64,000 bases of DNA from Methanomassiliicoccus sp. (GTDB taxonomy: Archaea; Thermoplasmatota; Thermoplasmata; Methanomassiliicoccales; Methanomassiliicoccaceae), in NCBI GenBank assembly GCA_033485155.1, contig JAWQJJ010000001.1, positions 248,001 through 312,000 on the forward strand. The letters run 5' to 3'. The notes beneath the pieces are model-generated. The model saw only the letters and a program-made list of their open reading frames with translations. It did no database searches and was not told the origin of the DNA. Below are positions 26,848-35,713 of the stretch, piece after piece. The position numbers and the translations under genes are program-made. Numbering within the stretch: the first letter of the stretch is position 1; the number at the start of each line of letters is the position of its first letter.

Positions 26848-27588
26848 ATGCCCACGCTGAAGCAGAACCTACTAGCCGAGTTCATCGGATCGCTGTTCCT
26901 GGTCGTTGTGGCCATTGCGTCCACAATCCTGCCCTTCAACGTCCTGGGCGGCGACATGGCCCTATCAGTATTCGTCAATGCCTTCGCTGTAGCACTAGTC
27001 TTATTCGCATTGATCGAGACTTTTGCCTCCATCTCTGGTGCACATTTCAACCCTGCTGTCACCATCGCTCTCCTCGTCTCCAAGGACGTGCGGCCTCGTG
27101 TGGCCGCGTGTTACATCGCGGCCCAGTTCGCGGGAGGCTTTATCGGGCTTCTCACCGCCCACCTCATGTTCTACGATACCACGAGTACTCTCCTGGTCCT
27201 GTCGGACAACGTAAAGAGCCCGGCCACTTTCTTCTCAGAGTTCGTGGGAACCTTCATGCTGGTCGGAGTCATTATCGGATGTGTCCGTGGTGGCTCCAGC
27301 AAGACATCCCTGGCCGTGGCTTTCCTGGTCGGCGGACTGCTGGTAACGACTTCCAGTACTATGTTCGCCAACCCCATGGTTACCTTCAATCGCATGTTCA
27401 CGTATGCTATCTGTGGGATCGCCCCGCAGAGCGCGGTGTTCTTCATAATCGCTGAGATCCTCGGGGCCCTAGCCGCATCACTGACCTTCTGCTACATATT
27501 CCCCTCCCGAGTCCAGGATAAATGTGACCCATATGATTGTAGGAAACCGTCCCTGATCAGGTTGCCGCCCACCAATGGGAGGACTTGA
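26848..27588 (+). CDS. MIP-family channel (aquaporin-like) with NPM second motif
   Basis: 246 residues, six predicted helices with two half-helix motifs. The first is normal: GAHFNPAVT (residues about 63-71). The second is FANPMVTFNRMFT (about 173-185): NPA has become NPM and the usual directly following Arg is Val, with an Arg five residues after the motif instead. Second motifs of the form NPAVTxxR occur in a subgroup of MIP channels, so the Ala-to-Met change is the truly odd feature. Conducts water or small neutral solutes; specificity unknown. A Cys-rich tail (DKCDPYDCRK) ends the protein. Confidence 0.85.
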   Translation: MPTLKQNLLAEFIGSLFLVVVAIASTILPFNVLGGDMALSVFVNAFAVALVLFALIETFASISGAHFNPAVTIALLVSKDVRPRVAACYIAAQFAGGFIGLLTAHLMFYDTTSTLLVLSDNVKSPATFFSEFVGTFMLVGVIIGCVRGGSSKTSLAVAFLVGGLLVTTSSTMFANPMVTFNRMFTYAICGIAPQSAVFFIIAEILGALAASLTFCYIFPSRVQDKCDPYDCRKPSLIRLPPTNGRT

Positions 27589-27706
27589 AAAAAAGGGTCA
27601 ATCTGTAGCTCCGAACACTTCTCTGAGGGACCCGGGGTCGCCCCCGGGGAAAGGGTTTGGAAGCGGTTTACGGGTGTCGGTTTCGCTTTGCTAGGTCATC
27701 GCTAGA
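27589..27706. terminator. GC-rich hairpin after the aquaporin gene
   Basis: The stretch CCGGGGTCGCCCCCGGGG near 27630-27647 can fold into a stable hairpin between the convergent aquaporin and ABC genes. No T-run follows immediately, so its role as a terminator is uncertain. Confidence 0.3.
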
Positions 27707-28441
27707 TTACTCCTCATCCTCCTCGTCCTCCGGTCCGGGGAGGGTCTGCACAGACTGCTTCTTGTTCGACCGCACGGTGCCATCCTTGATGAACACCACC
27801 CGCCCCATCATCGAGGCCACCCGATTGTCGTGGGTGACCATGATGGTGGTCATCCCGTGCTCCTGATTCAGTTTACGCAGGAGGCGGACGATTTCCATCT
27901 TGTTCTTCGAGTCCAGGTTTCCGGTTGGCTCGTCCGCCAGGAGGATCGCCGGGTCGTTGGCCAGGGCCCGGGCGATGGCCACCCGCTGCTGTTCCCCGGC
28001 GCTGAGCTTGTTCGGCCGGTGCTCGCCGCGGTCGGCCAGGCCTACCGTTGCCAGCAGCGCCTTGGCCTTATCCCGCCGTTCCTGCTTGGTCAGACCGGTC
28101 AGCTCCATGGGGAGCTCGACGTTCTCCTGGGCGTTCAGGAATGGCATTAGGTTGAAGCTCTGGAACACGAAGCCGATCTTCTTGCTCCGGATCTCCGACA
28201 ACTGCCCCTCGGATAGGTCGGTGACGTCCAGGCCGTCTATGGCCAGCCGGCCCTCGGTCGGTCGATCCAGGCATCCCAGGATGGTAAGGAGCGTAGTCTT
28301 GCCGGAACCGGAGGGGCCCTTGATGGCGATGGATTCGCCCCTCTCGACCTCGAGGTTCACCCCCCTGATCCCGATGACGTTGCGCTCTCCCATCTCGAAC
28401 ACCCTGGTCAGGCTATCGGCCTTCAGCACGTTCTCACTCAT
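27707..28441 (-). CDS. MacB/LolD-type ABC exporter ATPase
   Basis: 244 residues. Walker [10 protein letters not shown] (about residues 39-47), Q-loop [12 protein letters not shown] region, signature LSAGEQQRV (about 141-149), Walker B ILLADEP and H-loop MVTHD match the MacB/LolD group, which power transporters that work by mechanotransmission rather than by classical transport. The start ATG 28441 overlaps the permease stop by 8 bases. The C-terminus is acidic (EDEEDEE). Second gene of an operon apparently controlled by the BlaI-type repressor upstream. Confidence 0.92.
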   Translation of the reverse strand: MSENVLKADSLTRVFEMGERNVIGIRGVNLEVERGESIAIKGPSGSGKTTLLTILGCLDRPTEGRLAIDGLDVTDLSEGQLSEIRSKKIGFVFQSFNLMPFLNAQENVELPMELTGLTKQERRDKAKALLATVGLADRGEHRPNKLSAGEQQRVAIARALANDPAILLADEPTGNLDSKNKMEIVRLLRKLNQEHGMTTIMVTHDNRVASMMGRVVFIKDGTVRSNKKQSVQTLPGPEDEEDEE

Positions 28442-29870
28442 TCTTAAGCGCCTCCACAGGTCTGGTTCTGGACGCCCTCCAGGCGGGATACATGCTCCCC
28501 ACCGCTCCCATGGCCACCACCAGCAGGAAGGCGATGGCCACCCACGTGAGATCCGGTTGAATGGCCAGGCTGGAGGCCTGCTGCACGCCGCGCCCCGCCT
28601 GTTCGGTCGTGGACGAGGGCAGGAGGAGGGAGGAGAGAGTGGATGAGCTGATCCATCCAATTGCCGCTCCCACCGCCCCGGCAATGGCCGCCACGATTGT
28701 CCCCTCGAGCACGAACTGGGCGATCACCGCTCTCTTGCTGAACCCCAAGGTCTTGAGGACCCCGATCTCCTTGGTCCGTTCCTTGACAGTGTACAGCATG
28801 ACGAACAGGATGATGAGCCCGGTGGCGACCACGGCGATGATCATCAGCTGGGTCGCGGTGTTCTGGGTCTGCTGCAATGTCGTCTCAGCGTTGCTCAGGG
28901 TCTTCTCGCTCATCTCTTGGAGCGCGGTGAGCTGGGCCAGCCTATCGGCCATGGTGGAGACGGTCACATCGCTGTAGGCCAGCTTGATGGCCGAGGCGAT
29001 GGTGCTCACATCATCGCTGTTCTCCGCATACACGTACAGGTAGGAGACCGATGTGCCCATTGCGTAGATCTCTTGGGCATCGGCGATGCTCATGAATACG
29101 GTGCGGTTGCCCATGGTGGAGGTGTTCTGGTAGATGCCGACCACGGTGAAGGTCTGGTTCTGGATAGTAACGGTGCCGCCCAGCTCGGTATCGTAGTAGG
29201 CGGTCAGGTTCTCGGTCAGGAGGACCGACCCGGTCTCGTTGGCATAGAGGTTCCTTCCCTCCAGGATGGTGGTGGGCAGCACGCTGTAGTTACTGATGGC
29301 GTTCTCGGTGAGGGTCACGCCCAGCACCTTGACCACGTCGGACAGCATGTTTCTCATGCTGGTCATGTCCGGCATGGTGCCGTTCATGCCTGATGGGGGA
29401 ACGCCTCCGCTCGGCATGGTGCCGTTACCGCCTCCGAAGAAGTCGTCCCTGGACGGCATGCCCTCGGTCATGCTGACGTAGGGAATGACCGACTCCACCC
29501 CGTCCAGCGCTTCTACGGTCTCCATGACCGTCTCGTTGATCTCCGAAGAGCTCCCGGAACTGGACCGCGACATCTCCCCGCCCTGCTGACTGGTCGAGCT
29601 GCCGGTGTTGCCGACCTCGATAAGGGACGATGTGTTCTCTATCTCCGCGGCCTGCGTGGCGTAATCCACTCCCATCTGATCGTTCAACTGCTCCACCGCC
29701 GACTGGCTCGCGTTCAAGCCCGCCGGTATGGACACCATGATGGCCATCGAGACGCTGATGGCCACAACAGCGAGGAGGACGCGTACCTTCCGGCGCGCGA
29801 TGTTCCTCACGGCCCTGCTGGCTATTCCCAAAGTGATGCACCTCGCAAAGGGCCTCATCGGCCCATGCAT
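28434..29870 (-). CDS. MacB/FtsX-type ABC permease
   Basis: 478 residues: one N-terminal membrane helix ([22 protein letters not shown]), a large extracellular MacB-like domain (about 50-340), and three C-terminal helices including the FtsX motif region [25 protein letters not shown]. The extracellular part has a Gly/Ser/Met-rich insert around residues 115-165 ([22 protein letters not shown]) of unusual composition. It likely forms an export or lipid/protein-extraction machine with the ATPase. Start choice: ATG 29870 has GGTGG only 2 bases away; ATG 29858 is also possible. The promoter carries a 17-bp dyad. Confidence 0.9.
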   Translation of the reverse strand: MHGPMRPFARCITLGIASRAVRNIARRKVRVLLAVVAISVSMAIMVSIPAGLNASQSAVEQLNDQMGVDYATQAAEIENTSSLIEVGNTGSSTSQQGGEMSRSSSGSSSEINETVMETVEALDGVESVIPYVSMTEGMPSRDDFFGGGNGTMPSGGVPPSGMNGTMPDMTSMRNMLSDVVKVLGVTLTENAISNYSVLPTTILEGRNLYANETGSVLLTENLTAYYDTELGGTVTIQNQTFTVVGIYQNTSTMGNRTVFMSIADAQEIYAMGTSVSYLYVYAENSDDVSTIASAIKLAYSDVTVSTMADRLAQLTALQEMSEKTLSNAETTLQQTQNTATQLMIIAVVATGLIILFVMLYTVKERTKEIGVLKTLGFSKRAVIAQFVLEGTIVAAIAGAVGAAIGWISSSTLSSLLLPSSTTEQAGRGVQQASSLAIQPDLTWVAIAFLLVVAMGAVGSMYPAWRASRTRPVEALKNE

Positions 29871-29901
29871 TCCACCAATTACTACGAGCCTATAATAATG
29901 T

Positions 29902-29918
29902 TACTATTAGAGATAGTA
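29902..29918. promoter_or_regulatory. Predicted BlaI-type operator at the ABC promoter
   Basis: TACTATTAGAGATAGTA: perfect 6-bp arms TACTAT/ATAGTA around 5 bases. It lies 32 bases upstream of the permease start, directly downstream of a leftward TATA-like box (CTATATG, near 29920-29927), where a repressor would block transcription. The same arm pattern occurs at three more sites in this locus. MecI/BlaI operators contain TACTA/TACA-type dyads, which supports BlaI as the binder. Confidence 0.65.
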
Positions 29919-30024
29919 GCATATAGAGGAGACCTCCGCCCCAAGCTGTTCGGACTGGGTGGGGGAAACAAATGGAGAGGCCGAAGGTCTCCGTTTCATC
30001 GATGGGTGCGGGCGTATAAAAATA

Positions 30025-31284
30025 TTACTTCGAGTGATAGTAACTACTATGACAAATAGTGGTATTTTGCCGGGCCCATTGGTCGAAGTGTGGACGATCG
30101 CCATGGATCAGGGGGTGATGGCCTCCCTCGTCCCACGATGCATGGTATGCCAACTCCCGGGGTCCCAGGTCCGGCAGGACCTCGGTCGGGACATGGGGAG
30201 ATAGCACGCTGTCAAGTATGTCTGCCCTGACCTCTCCCATGCTGACAACAAGGGCGATCCCTGCCAGGACAACCGCCAGGGAAAGGAGTAGGCAGGCGGT
30301 GGGACCGAGCCTTCGGCGGATGCACTCATCGCTGAACTGCCTGGTGCGGTCGGCGAGGGAGGGATGGTCGGACATCAGGGATCCCCGCTCCAGGAGCGAT
30401 AGGGTCATGCTCAGGCCGAACCGGGAAGCCAGCGACGGTCGGGAGGTGTCCCGCTCGCATATCGTAGTCACCTTTTCGATTGCCCGTATCAGCGATGCCC
30501 TCTCTCCCATGACTGATCCCGCGGTCTCGTCCGCCAGACGCTCCCGTTCCCGATGAGCGGCCCTGGCCGCCAGGTGGGCTGCGGGATGGAAGAAGAACAT
30601 CCAGGCCAGCGCTTTGGTCGACGCCTTGAACCACAGGTCGCGGTTCTTGATGTGCGCTAGCTCGTGGGCGGCTACCGCTTGGAGCTCCAGCCGATCGAGC
30701 ACGGTGAGCACGCCCAGAGAGAATACCACAGTGGCCCCCCTTCCGGTGCCGAAGGTGAAGGCATTAGGGCGGAGGTCCTCTACCAGTCCGATCCGCGGTA
30801 CGGGAACACCCAGCCGTCCTGCGATCTCCTCCACGTCCGAGGTGAGCTCGGGAAAATCCGTCCGCTGCAGGTCCACGACCTGAAGCAGTCTTCGAGTCAG
30901 ACGGGCGGAGAAAGTGAGGGAGACCGCCACGGAGAGCGCCCCAAGGATCAGGCCCACGACCCCCAATGTCCCGGTGATCGAGAGGACGCTACGCACCGCC
31001 GTCCCGGTGGCGGGGACGAACGCCACGCCCGGCGGAGCCTGTGCGTCGACCAGCTGATGGGGCAGGAACTCCATCGCTGACGGTACGGTGATCGAAGGAG
31101 GAAAGAGAAGCAGGGTCAGGAGGGCGGCGCCCATGGGCGCGACCAGGAGAACGCTCTTCCGCCCCGCTCCCCACGTTCCGTTGATCCTTATCAGTAGGAC
31201 CGAGATGACCATGACTATGGCCATCATGGCCGTGGAGTAGTAGAAGGACGGTTGCATCAGCTGCAGAACAATCTGGTCCACCAA
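30025..31284 (-). CDS. Membrane zinc metallopeptidase (BlaR1/M48-like)
   Basis: 419 residues. Two or three N-terminal membrane helices (FYYSTAMMAIVMVISVLLI, VLLVAPMGAALLTLLLF, GTLGVVGLILGALSVAVSLTF), then the zinc site HELAHIKNRD (HExxH about residue 210) with a downstream ERERLADETA that supplies the third ligand, and a further membrane helix (TACLLLSLAVVLAGIALVVSM). Encoded 15 bases after the BlaI-type repressor, the arrangement of BlaI/BlaR1 or MecI/MecR1, in which the peptidase receives a signal and inactivates the repressor. It has no penicillin-sensing domain, so the signal is different. Starts with TTG 31284 or GTG 31281. The last codons contain the tandem operator sites. Confidence 0.8.
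   Translation of the reverse strand: MVDQIVLQLMQPSFYYSTAMMAIVMVISVLLIRINGTWGAGRKSVLLVAPMGAALLTLLLFPPSITVPSAMEFLPHQLVDAQAPPGVAFVPATGTAVRSVLSITGTLGVVGLILGALSVAVSLTFSARLTRRLLQVVDLQRTDFPELTSDVEEIAGRLGVPVPRIGLVEDLRPNAFTFGTGRGATVVFSLGVLTVLDRLELQAVAAHELAHIKNRDLWFKASTKALAWMFFFHPAAHLAARAAHRERERLADETAGSVMGERASLIRAIEKVTTICERDTSRPSLASRFGLSMTLSLLERGSLMSDHPSLADRTRQFSDECIRRRLGPTACLLLSLAVVLAGIALVVSMGEVRADILDSVLSPHVPTEVLPDLGPRELAYHASWDEGGHHPLIHGDRPHFDQWARQNTTICHSSYYHSK
30026..30061. promoter_or_regulatory. Tandem predicted BlaI-type operators
   Basis: Two copies of the 6-5-6 dyad 19 bases apart: TACTTCGAGTGATAGTA (30026-30042, two mismatches in the left arm) and TACTATGACAAATAGTG (30045-30061, one mismatch in the right arm). 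Together they also contain ATAGTA-AC-TACTAT (30037-30050). They overlap the stop codon of the metallopeptidase and lie just upstream of a leftward TATA-like TTTTTATAC (30012-30020), about 160-190 bases before the ABC permease start. Confidence 0.55.
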
Positions 31285-31299
31285 CTCCAGGCAATCACC

Positions 31300-31746
31300 T
31301 CATCGCTCTTCCTCGATCCTGCCCAACTCTCTCTTCAACCGCTTGAGTCCCTCTTTATCCATCGAGACCCTCTCCACGAAGCAGTCGGTCACCTTCTCCC
31401 CGAACTTGTCGATCAGGCTGTCCAGGACCCCTTGGATGGCGGTCCGTTCGAAGGCCTCCTTCTCCAGCTTCGGCCAGTAGGCGTAGTGTAGTCCACCCTT
31501 GCCGCTCTTCACCTCACGGTCCAGCAGTCCCTTCTCGTAGAGGCGGTTCATGGTGGTCATGATGGTGGTATACGCAAGGTTGCTGTCCTTGCCCATTGAT
31601 TGGTGTACCTCTCTGACAGTGAGGGGTCGCTTGCCCGATGACCAAATGGTGTCCAGTATCTTGGACTCCAGAGGCCCCAGGAAGGAATCGGTGCTTATCC
31701 CTTCCAGGCTGTACTGGGGGAGGATGCATTTCTCCTTGGCGCACAT
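31300..31746 (-). CDS. BlaI/MecI-family transcriptional repressor
   Basis: 148 residues. The winged-helix domain PLESKILDTIWSSGKRPLTVREVHQSM...AYTTIMTTMNRLYEKGLLDREVKSG (about residues 25-85) and the helical dimerisation tail (EAFERTAIQGVLDSLIDKFGEKVTD) are clear BlaI/MecI/CopY features. The first 20 residues are extra and include two Cys (MCAKEKC), perhaps a redox or metal site. In bacteria these repressors control antibiotic-resistance genes or membrane-stress responses, with a metallopeptidase partner. Here the partner lies 15 bases downstream. A matching 17-bp dyad is only 11 bases upstream of the start, so autoregulation is expected. Confidence 0.88.
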   Translation of the reverse strand: MCAKEKCILPQYSLEGISTDSFLGPLESKILDTIWSSGKRPLTVREVHQSMGKDSNLAYTTIMTTMNRLYEKGLLDREVKSGKGGLHYAYWPKLEKEAFERTAIQGVLDSLIDKFGEKVTDCFVERVSMDKEGLKRLKRELGRIEEER

Positions 31747-31756
31747 CTTGTTCAGC

Positions 31757-31773
31757 TATTATATTGCGTAGTA
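31757..31773. promoter_or_regulatory. Predicted BlaI-type operator at its own promoter
   Basis: TATTATATTGCGTAGTA: the same 6-5-6 dyad with one change in each arm (TATTAT/GTAGTA), and with one more matching pair outside (C...G at 31756/31774). It ends 11 bases before the repressor start, overlapping the likely transcription start. Binding here would shut off the repressor and peptidase genes together. Confidence 0.5.
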
Positions 31774-31795
31774 GCTATTGAATGTTGCGCATCTA

Positions 31796-32275
31796 CTAGC
31801 GATCGAGGACCGTTTGTTCGTTGATCTCACGAAGGACCCTGAGGGCCTCGGAGATGTGCTTCCGGGGCTGCATCTGGGACGAAAAAACCATCCGGATGAT
31901 GCCCTGCTTGTCGATCAGGTAAGTGACCCGGCCGGGCGTTCTAGCAGCCCCCCACGCCCCATACATATCCCTTACTTTGTCCTCGGGATCGCTGAGCAGG
32001 GTGAAGGGCAGATCATGCTCCTCGGCGAACTTCTTATGCGACTCCACCGGGTCCGCGGAGATCCCGATGACCTCCGCTCCGTTCTTCAGGAACTGCTCGT
32101 GCATCTCTCGGAACTCATGGGCTTCCATGGTGCAGCCGGCGGTGAAGTCCTTGGGATAGAAGTACACCACCAGGGCCTTCCTGCCGATCAGTGCTCCGAC
32201 GTCGATTTCCTTTCCGTTCTGGTCCCGGAGGGTGAACACCGGGGCGGCGGTCCCGACCTTAAGGTTCTTCGACAT
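31796..32275 (-). CDS. Peroxiredoxin (Bcp/PrxQ type) with a single cysteine
   Basis: 159 residues. The thioredoxin-fold core and the active-site segment FYPKDFTAGCTMEAHEFREM (peroxidatic Cys about residue 48, with the Thr and Arg of the catalytic set) are present. The resolving Cys usually found five residues later in PrxQ is His here, and there is no other Cys in the protein, so it must work as a 1-Cys enzyme that depends on an external thiol. Reduces H2O2 and organic peroxides. Not in the BlaI operon: it ends 22 bases beyond the BlaI operator on the same strand. Confidence 0.9.
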   Translation of the reverse strand: MSKNLKVGTAAPVFTLRDQNGKEIDVGALIGRKALVVYFYPKDFTAGCTMEAHEFREMHEQFLKNGAEVIGISADPVESHKKFAEEHDLPFTLLSDPEDKVRDMYGAWGAARTPGRVTYLIDKQGIIRMVFSSQMQPRKHISEALRVLREINEQTVLDR

Positions 32276-32327
32276 GGTGATCGGAATGCTATCCGACCGC
32301 CGGGCTCATAAAATAGGCCCCGATTGC

Positions 32328-33188
32328 TCAGTCCTTGACGAAGGTACCTGCCTCCAGTTCGTTGAACGCCTGCCGCAGCTCATCCTCGTTGTTCATGACC
32401 ACCGGCCCCCTCCAGGCGATGGGCTCCTTGATCGGCTCACCCGACACCAGGAGGAAACGGACCCCCTGGTCGGAGGCGGTGATCCGGACCTGCCCCCCGT
32501 CGCCGTAGACCACCAGGTTCTCCGATCCGGCTATACCTCCGCCCTCGCTGAACGACCCCCGTCCCTGGAACACATAGGCGAACGCCGAGCGGCCTTCGGG
32601 GATGGCATGCTCCAATCCACCGCCCGGTTCGATTTTGATATCCAGGTACTCGACCGGCACCACCAGCTCCCGGACCGGGCCCTCCACTCCGTTGAACGAG
32701 CCGGCGATGACCCTCACCTCGACCTCATCGGAGGGCTTGGCTATCGGGATCATCTCCCGGCGTATGTCCTGGTAGCGAGGCCGCATCATCTTCTTCGACC
32801 GCGGGAGGTTGATCCATAGCTGGAACCCTTGCATCGCTCCGCCATCACCGTGGGGCATCTCCCCATGGATGATGCCGCTCCCGGCAGTCATCCACTGCAC
32901 CTCCCCCGGGCCGATGGTGCCTCGGTTTCCCAAGCTGTCCTGGTGGTCCGCCGATCCCCTTATCATGTAGGTGACCGTCTCCATCCCCCGGTGGGGGTGG
33001 GACGGAAAACCGGCCCGGTAGTCGGCTGGGTCGTTGGAATGGAAGTCATCGAGCATGAGGAAGGGGTCCAGTCCAGGTAGCTCCTGGGCGTGGAACGCCC
33101 TCACCAAGTTAACGCCGGCGCCCTCCACAGTGGGCCTGGCTCGGCGGACCAGCTTTACCGTCCTTAGTTCTCCAGCAATTGTGCGCAT
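32328..33188 (-). CDS. Pirin-family protein
   Basis: 286-residue bicupin. The metal-binding HPHRGMETVTYMIRGSADHQDS (about 62-83) and the second His/Glu set (IIHGEMPHG, about 105-114) are conserved. Pirins bind iron or another metal; bacterial members have quercetin dioxygenase or regulatory activity, but the physiological substrate is unclear. The C-terminal cupin has lost obvious metal ligands, as is common. Single gene on the minus strand, 52 bases from the peroxiredoxin gene. Confidence 0.9.
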   Translation of the reverse strand: MRTIAGELRTVKLVRRARPTVEGAGVNLVRAFHAQELPGLDPFLMLDDFHSNDPADYRAGFPSHPHRGMETVTYMIRGSADHQDSLGNRGTIGPGEVQWMTAGSGIIHGEMPHGDGGAMQGFQLWINLPRSKKMMRPRYQDIRREMIPIAKPSDEVEVRVIAGSFNGVEGPVRELVVPVEYLDIKIEPGGGLEHAIPEGRSAFAYVFQGRGSFSEGGGIAGSENLVVYGDGGQVRITASDQGVRFLLVSGEPIKEPIAWRGPVVMNNEDELRQAFNELEAGTFVKD

Positions 33189-33274
33189 GAAGAAAAGAGG
33201 TCAATAACCGGTATTAAAGAGCTGATAAAAAATGAGGAGAGCCTAGGCCTGTGAGGGCAAGGCTCCAGCGGACA

Positions 33275-33727
33275 TTACTCCAACGGCCAGACGAGCCTGG
33301 TCATCAACTTCTCCGGCGGTACCTCGTCCGGGCTGTTGAGATATTCCTCCCACATGTAGCTCGCTGGCTTCCTGCCGTTGGCCTTCATCCACTCCAGGAC
33401 CGCGTTGTACGATTCCATCAGCTTATCATATGGGCCGATGTGCACGGCCGTCGCCGCCTGGACCGCCGGCAGCTGGAACGGCTGTATGCGCCCCTTGGTA
33501 ATGCCCTCCCCGGCTATGGGGAACCCGACCTCCATGTCCGTTCCCTCTTCCGACCACGAATGGTAGTAGGCGAACGGCGGTCCGACGCACCGCACCTCTT
33601 TCTGCAGGACCGGCGCTAGCTCCTGAAACATCCTCCCGAACGCCTGCGGTATCTCATCTGTCTTCACCTTCTCCCGGATGGCGATGGCCGCTTGAGGCAT
33701 CGTCATCATCACCTTGACCTCGATCAT
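33275..33727 (-). CDS. GyrI-like small-molecule-binding protein
   Basis: 150 residues made of the SHS2-type repeat typical of the effector-binding domain of AraC/BmrR-type regulators (PQAAIAIREKVKTDEIPQAFGRMFQEL; GPPFAYYHSWSEEGTDMEVGFPI; AATAVHIGPYDKLMESYNAVLEWMKANG). No DNA-binding domain is attached. Stand-alone members may bind or hydrolyse small aromatic compounds. The central Glu of the binding pocket (EVGFP) is retained. Next to pirin on the same strand, but 86 bases separate them. Confidence 0.85.
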   Translation of the reverse strand: MIEVKVMMTMPQAAIAIREKVKTDEIPQAFGRMFQELAPVLQKEVRCVGPPFAYYHSWSEEGTDMEVGFPIAGEGITKGRIQPFQLPAVQAATAVHIGPYDKLMESYNAVLEWMKANGRKPASYMWEEYLNSPDEVPPEKLMTRLVWPLE

Positions 33728-34064
33728 AGTCCTCGAAATTAGTATAATCTTCAGGTAATCAAAACATTTGGGGAGAGGTGTCCGAAATCATGGTCGCCTT
33801 CGGCTCGCTGGGCGTTCCGTCCGTCATCGAATGTGCGTGGTTGCCTCCTCTCATACGGGTCAGTACCATATTAGATGCGGAACGGCATCAGGAGAGTTAC
33901 GAATAGAGAGTAACGAGATTGGACGGATCGCAGGAGACCGAGGACCGACCATGTCGTTACCGCCCTACCCAACGGTTGAGGGAGGTGCAGGACTGGTAGC
34001 AGGACTGGTATCTACAACGACAAGTGGATGAAGACGAACGGGTTCTTGGACGGAGGGAGATAAG
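33728..34064. other. 337-base intergenic stretch
   Basis: No gene recognised. It separates two divergent genes and should hold both promoters: an AT-rich patch at 33735-33765 for the leftward GyrI-like gene, and GGAGGGAGATAAG just before ATG 34065. Short direct repeat GCAGGACTGGTA at 33988-33999 and 34000-34011 (two copies with one mismatch or none). Confidence 0.5.
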
Positions 34065-35219
34065 ATGAGGTTCGAGACCAGGGCAGTGCACGCCGGAGAG
34101 GAGCCCGAGAGACATGCCAACGGGGATGTGGTCGCCCCCATCCACATGAGCTCCACCTTCGCTCGCAACAAGGTGAGCGACCCTCCCAACGGATACGAGT
34201 ATTCCCGCGCCGCTAATCCGACTAGGAGCGCGCTCGAGAACCGTTTAGCTGCTATCGAGGACGGGGCCGGGGCGCTGGCTTTCGCTTCGGGTCTGGCGGC
34301 CGAGGCCATGATCATGTTCCTGCTGCGGCCGGGGGACCGCACGGTAGCATGCGACGACATCTACGGGGGTACCTTCCGGCTGTTCCGACAGTGTTTTTCC
34401 AACTTTGGCATGGGCTTCGACTTCGTCGATCTTTCCGATCCAGGTCTGGTGGACTCGGCCCTCGAGGAGAGGACATCGATGCTGTGGATCGAGAGCCCGA
34501 CCAATCCCCTGTTGAAGGTCTACGACATAAGGGCGCTAGCTCGGAAGGCCCATGAGGCCAACCCCGAATCCCTGGTGGTCGTGGACAACACCTTTGCCAG
34601 CCCCTACTTCCAGCGACCGCTGGAGCTGGGGGCAGACCTGGTGGTCCACTCCACCACCAAGTACATCGGAGGGCACTCCGACGTCATCGGAGGCTGCCTG
34701 GTGGGGCGGGACCCCGAGCTGGTGGAAAAGCTGAGGTTCTACCAAAAGTCTATCGGCGCGGTGCCCGGCCCCCAGGAATGCTTCCTCACGCTCCGGGGGA
34801 TTAAGACCCTTCACCTCAGGATGAGGAGCCACGCGGAGAACGCCATGGCCGTGGCGAGGTTCCTGGAAGAGCACGAGCTCGTGGAAAAGGTCAACTATCC
34901 GGGGCTGGAAAGCCATCCCCAGCACGAGCTTGCCCGGAGACAGATGAGCGGCTTCTCAGGCATGGTATCCTTCGAGTTGAAGGAGGGACTGGACCCCCGC
35001 AGAGTCGTGGAGGCGACCAAGGTCTTTTCGCTGGCCGAGAGCCTGGGCGGGGTAGAATCGCTAATAGAGTATCCCAGCCTCATGTCCCATGCCTCCATCC
35101 CCCTGGAGGAGAGACGGAGGTCGGGGCTCCGGGACGGACTGATTCGCCTCTCCGTTGGTATCGAGGCGGTCGATGACCTCATCGAGGACTTGGACCAGGC
35201 ACTTGCGCAAGCGAAGTGA
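34065..35219 (+). CDS. Cystathionine gamma-synthase/lyase-type PLP enzyme
   Basis: 384 residues of the Cys/Met metabolism PLP family. The family start RFETRAVHAGEEP, the substrate-binding YSRAANPTRSALENRLAAIEDGAGALAFASGLAA and the PLP lysine in HSTTKYIGGHSDVIGG (Lys about residue 202) are intact. The C-terminal arginine region LIRLSVGIE is present. Such enzymes perform gamma-synthase, gamma-lyase or beta-lyase reactions in transsulfuration or methionine degradation; which one cannot be decided. Strong ribosome-binding sequence GGAGGGAG before ATG 34065. Single gene. Confidence 0.93.
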   Translation: MRFETRAVHAGEEPERHANGDVVAPIHMSSTFARNKVSDPPNGYEYSRAANPTRSALENRLAAIEDGAGALAFASGLAAEAMIMFLLRPGDRTVACDDIYGGTFRLFRQCFSNFGMGFDFVDLSDPGLVDSALEERTSMLWIESPTNPLLKVYDIRALARKAHEANPESLVVVDNTFASPYFQRPLELGADLVVHSTTKYIGGHSDVIGGCLVGRDPELVEKLRFYQKSIGAVPGPQECFLTLRGIKTLHLRMRSHAENAMAVARFLEEHELVEKVNYPGLESHPQHELARRQMSGFSGMVSFELKEGLDPRRVVEATKVFSLAESLGGVESLIEYPSLMSHASIPLEERRRSGLRDGLIRLSVGIEAVDDLIEDLDQALAQAK

Positions 35220-35317
35220 CTGGTCGAAGGTCGATCGCTCCTTTTTGAAGTTCAGCATCGCAAATCATCGGTCGATGTAGACGTATCCTTTTATTTCGTC
35301 CTCCGTTTGCTATCATC

Positions 35318-35713
35318 GTGGCACAACGTGATCGGCCAAGGATCGAGGGTCAGCATGGCTGGCTGATGGTCGATGGGACCAGATACGAGCATGACATCGT
35401 CATTCACATCGACGGTGCGATCTCCGAAAGGAACTGCGGGTGCTCACCGGAGCTCCGGAGCCAACTTTCCAATGTATATCTCAAGGACTTCTTCCACGCG
35501 CCCCTGACGGAGTGGGAGCTTGATTTCCTCCAGGACGAGAGACCGGAGGTCGTGATCATCGGGGCAGGATTCAAGGGAATGCTGCCGCTGACGCCGAAGG
35601 CCAAGGACATACTGGCGAGATACGAGCACAGGGTGCTGTCGACCCCCCAGGCCATAGAGGTGTTGAACGCCGAGGGACGCAGGTTCGTCGCCATCCTCCA
35701 TTCGACCTGCTGA
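35318..35713 (+). CDS. Mth938/DUF498-like domain protein
   Basis: 131 residues. The pattern IEGQHGWLMVDGTRYEHDIVIHIDG, the centre PEVVIIGAGFKGMLPLTPKAKDIL and the end TPQAIEVLNAEGRRFVAILHSTC match the Mth938/NDUFAF3 family. Eukaryotic members are complex I assembly factors; archaeal function unknown. Starts with GTG 35318, about 28 bases after TATA-like TTTTATTT, so translation is probably leaderless. Confidence 0.8.
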   Translation: MAQRDRPRIEGQHGWLMVDGTRYEHDIVIHIDGAISERNCGCSPELRSQLSNVYLKDFFHAPLTEWELDFLQDERPEVVIIGAGFKGMLPLTPKAKDILARYEHRVLSTPQAIEVLNAEGRRFVAILHSTC

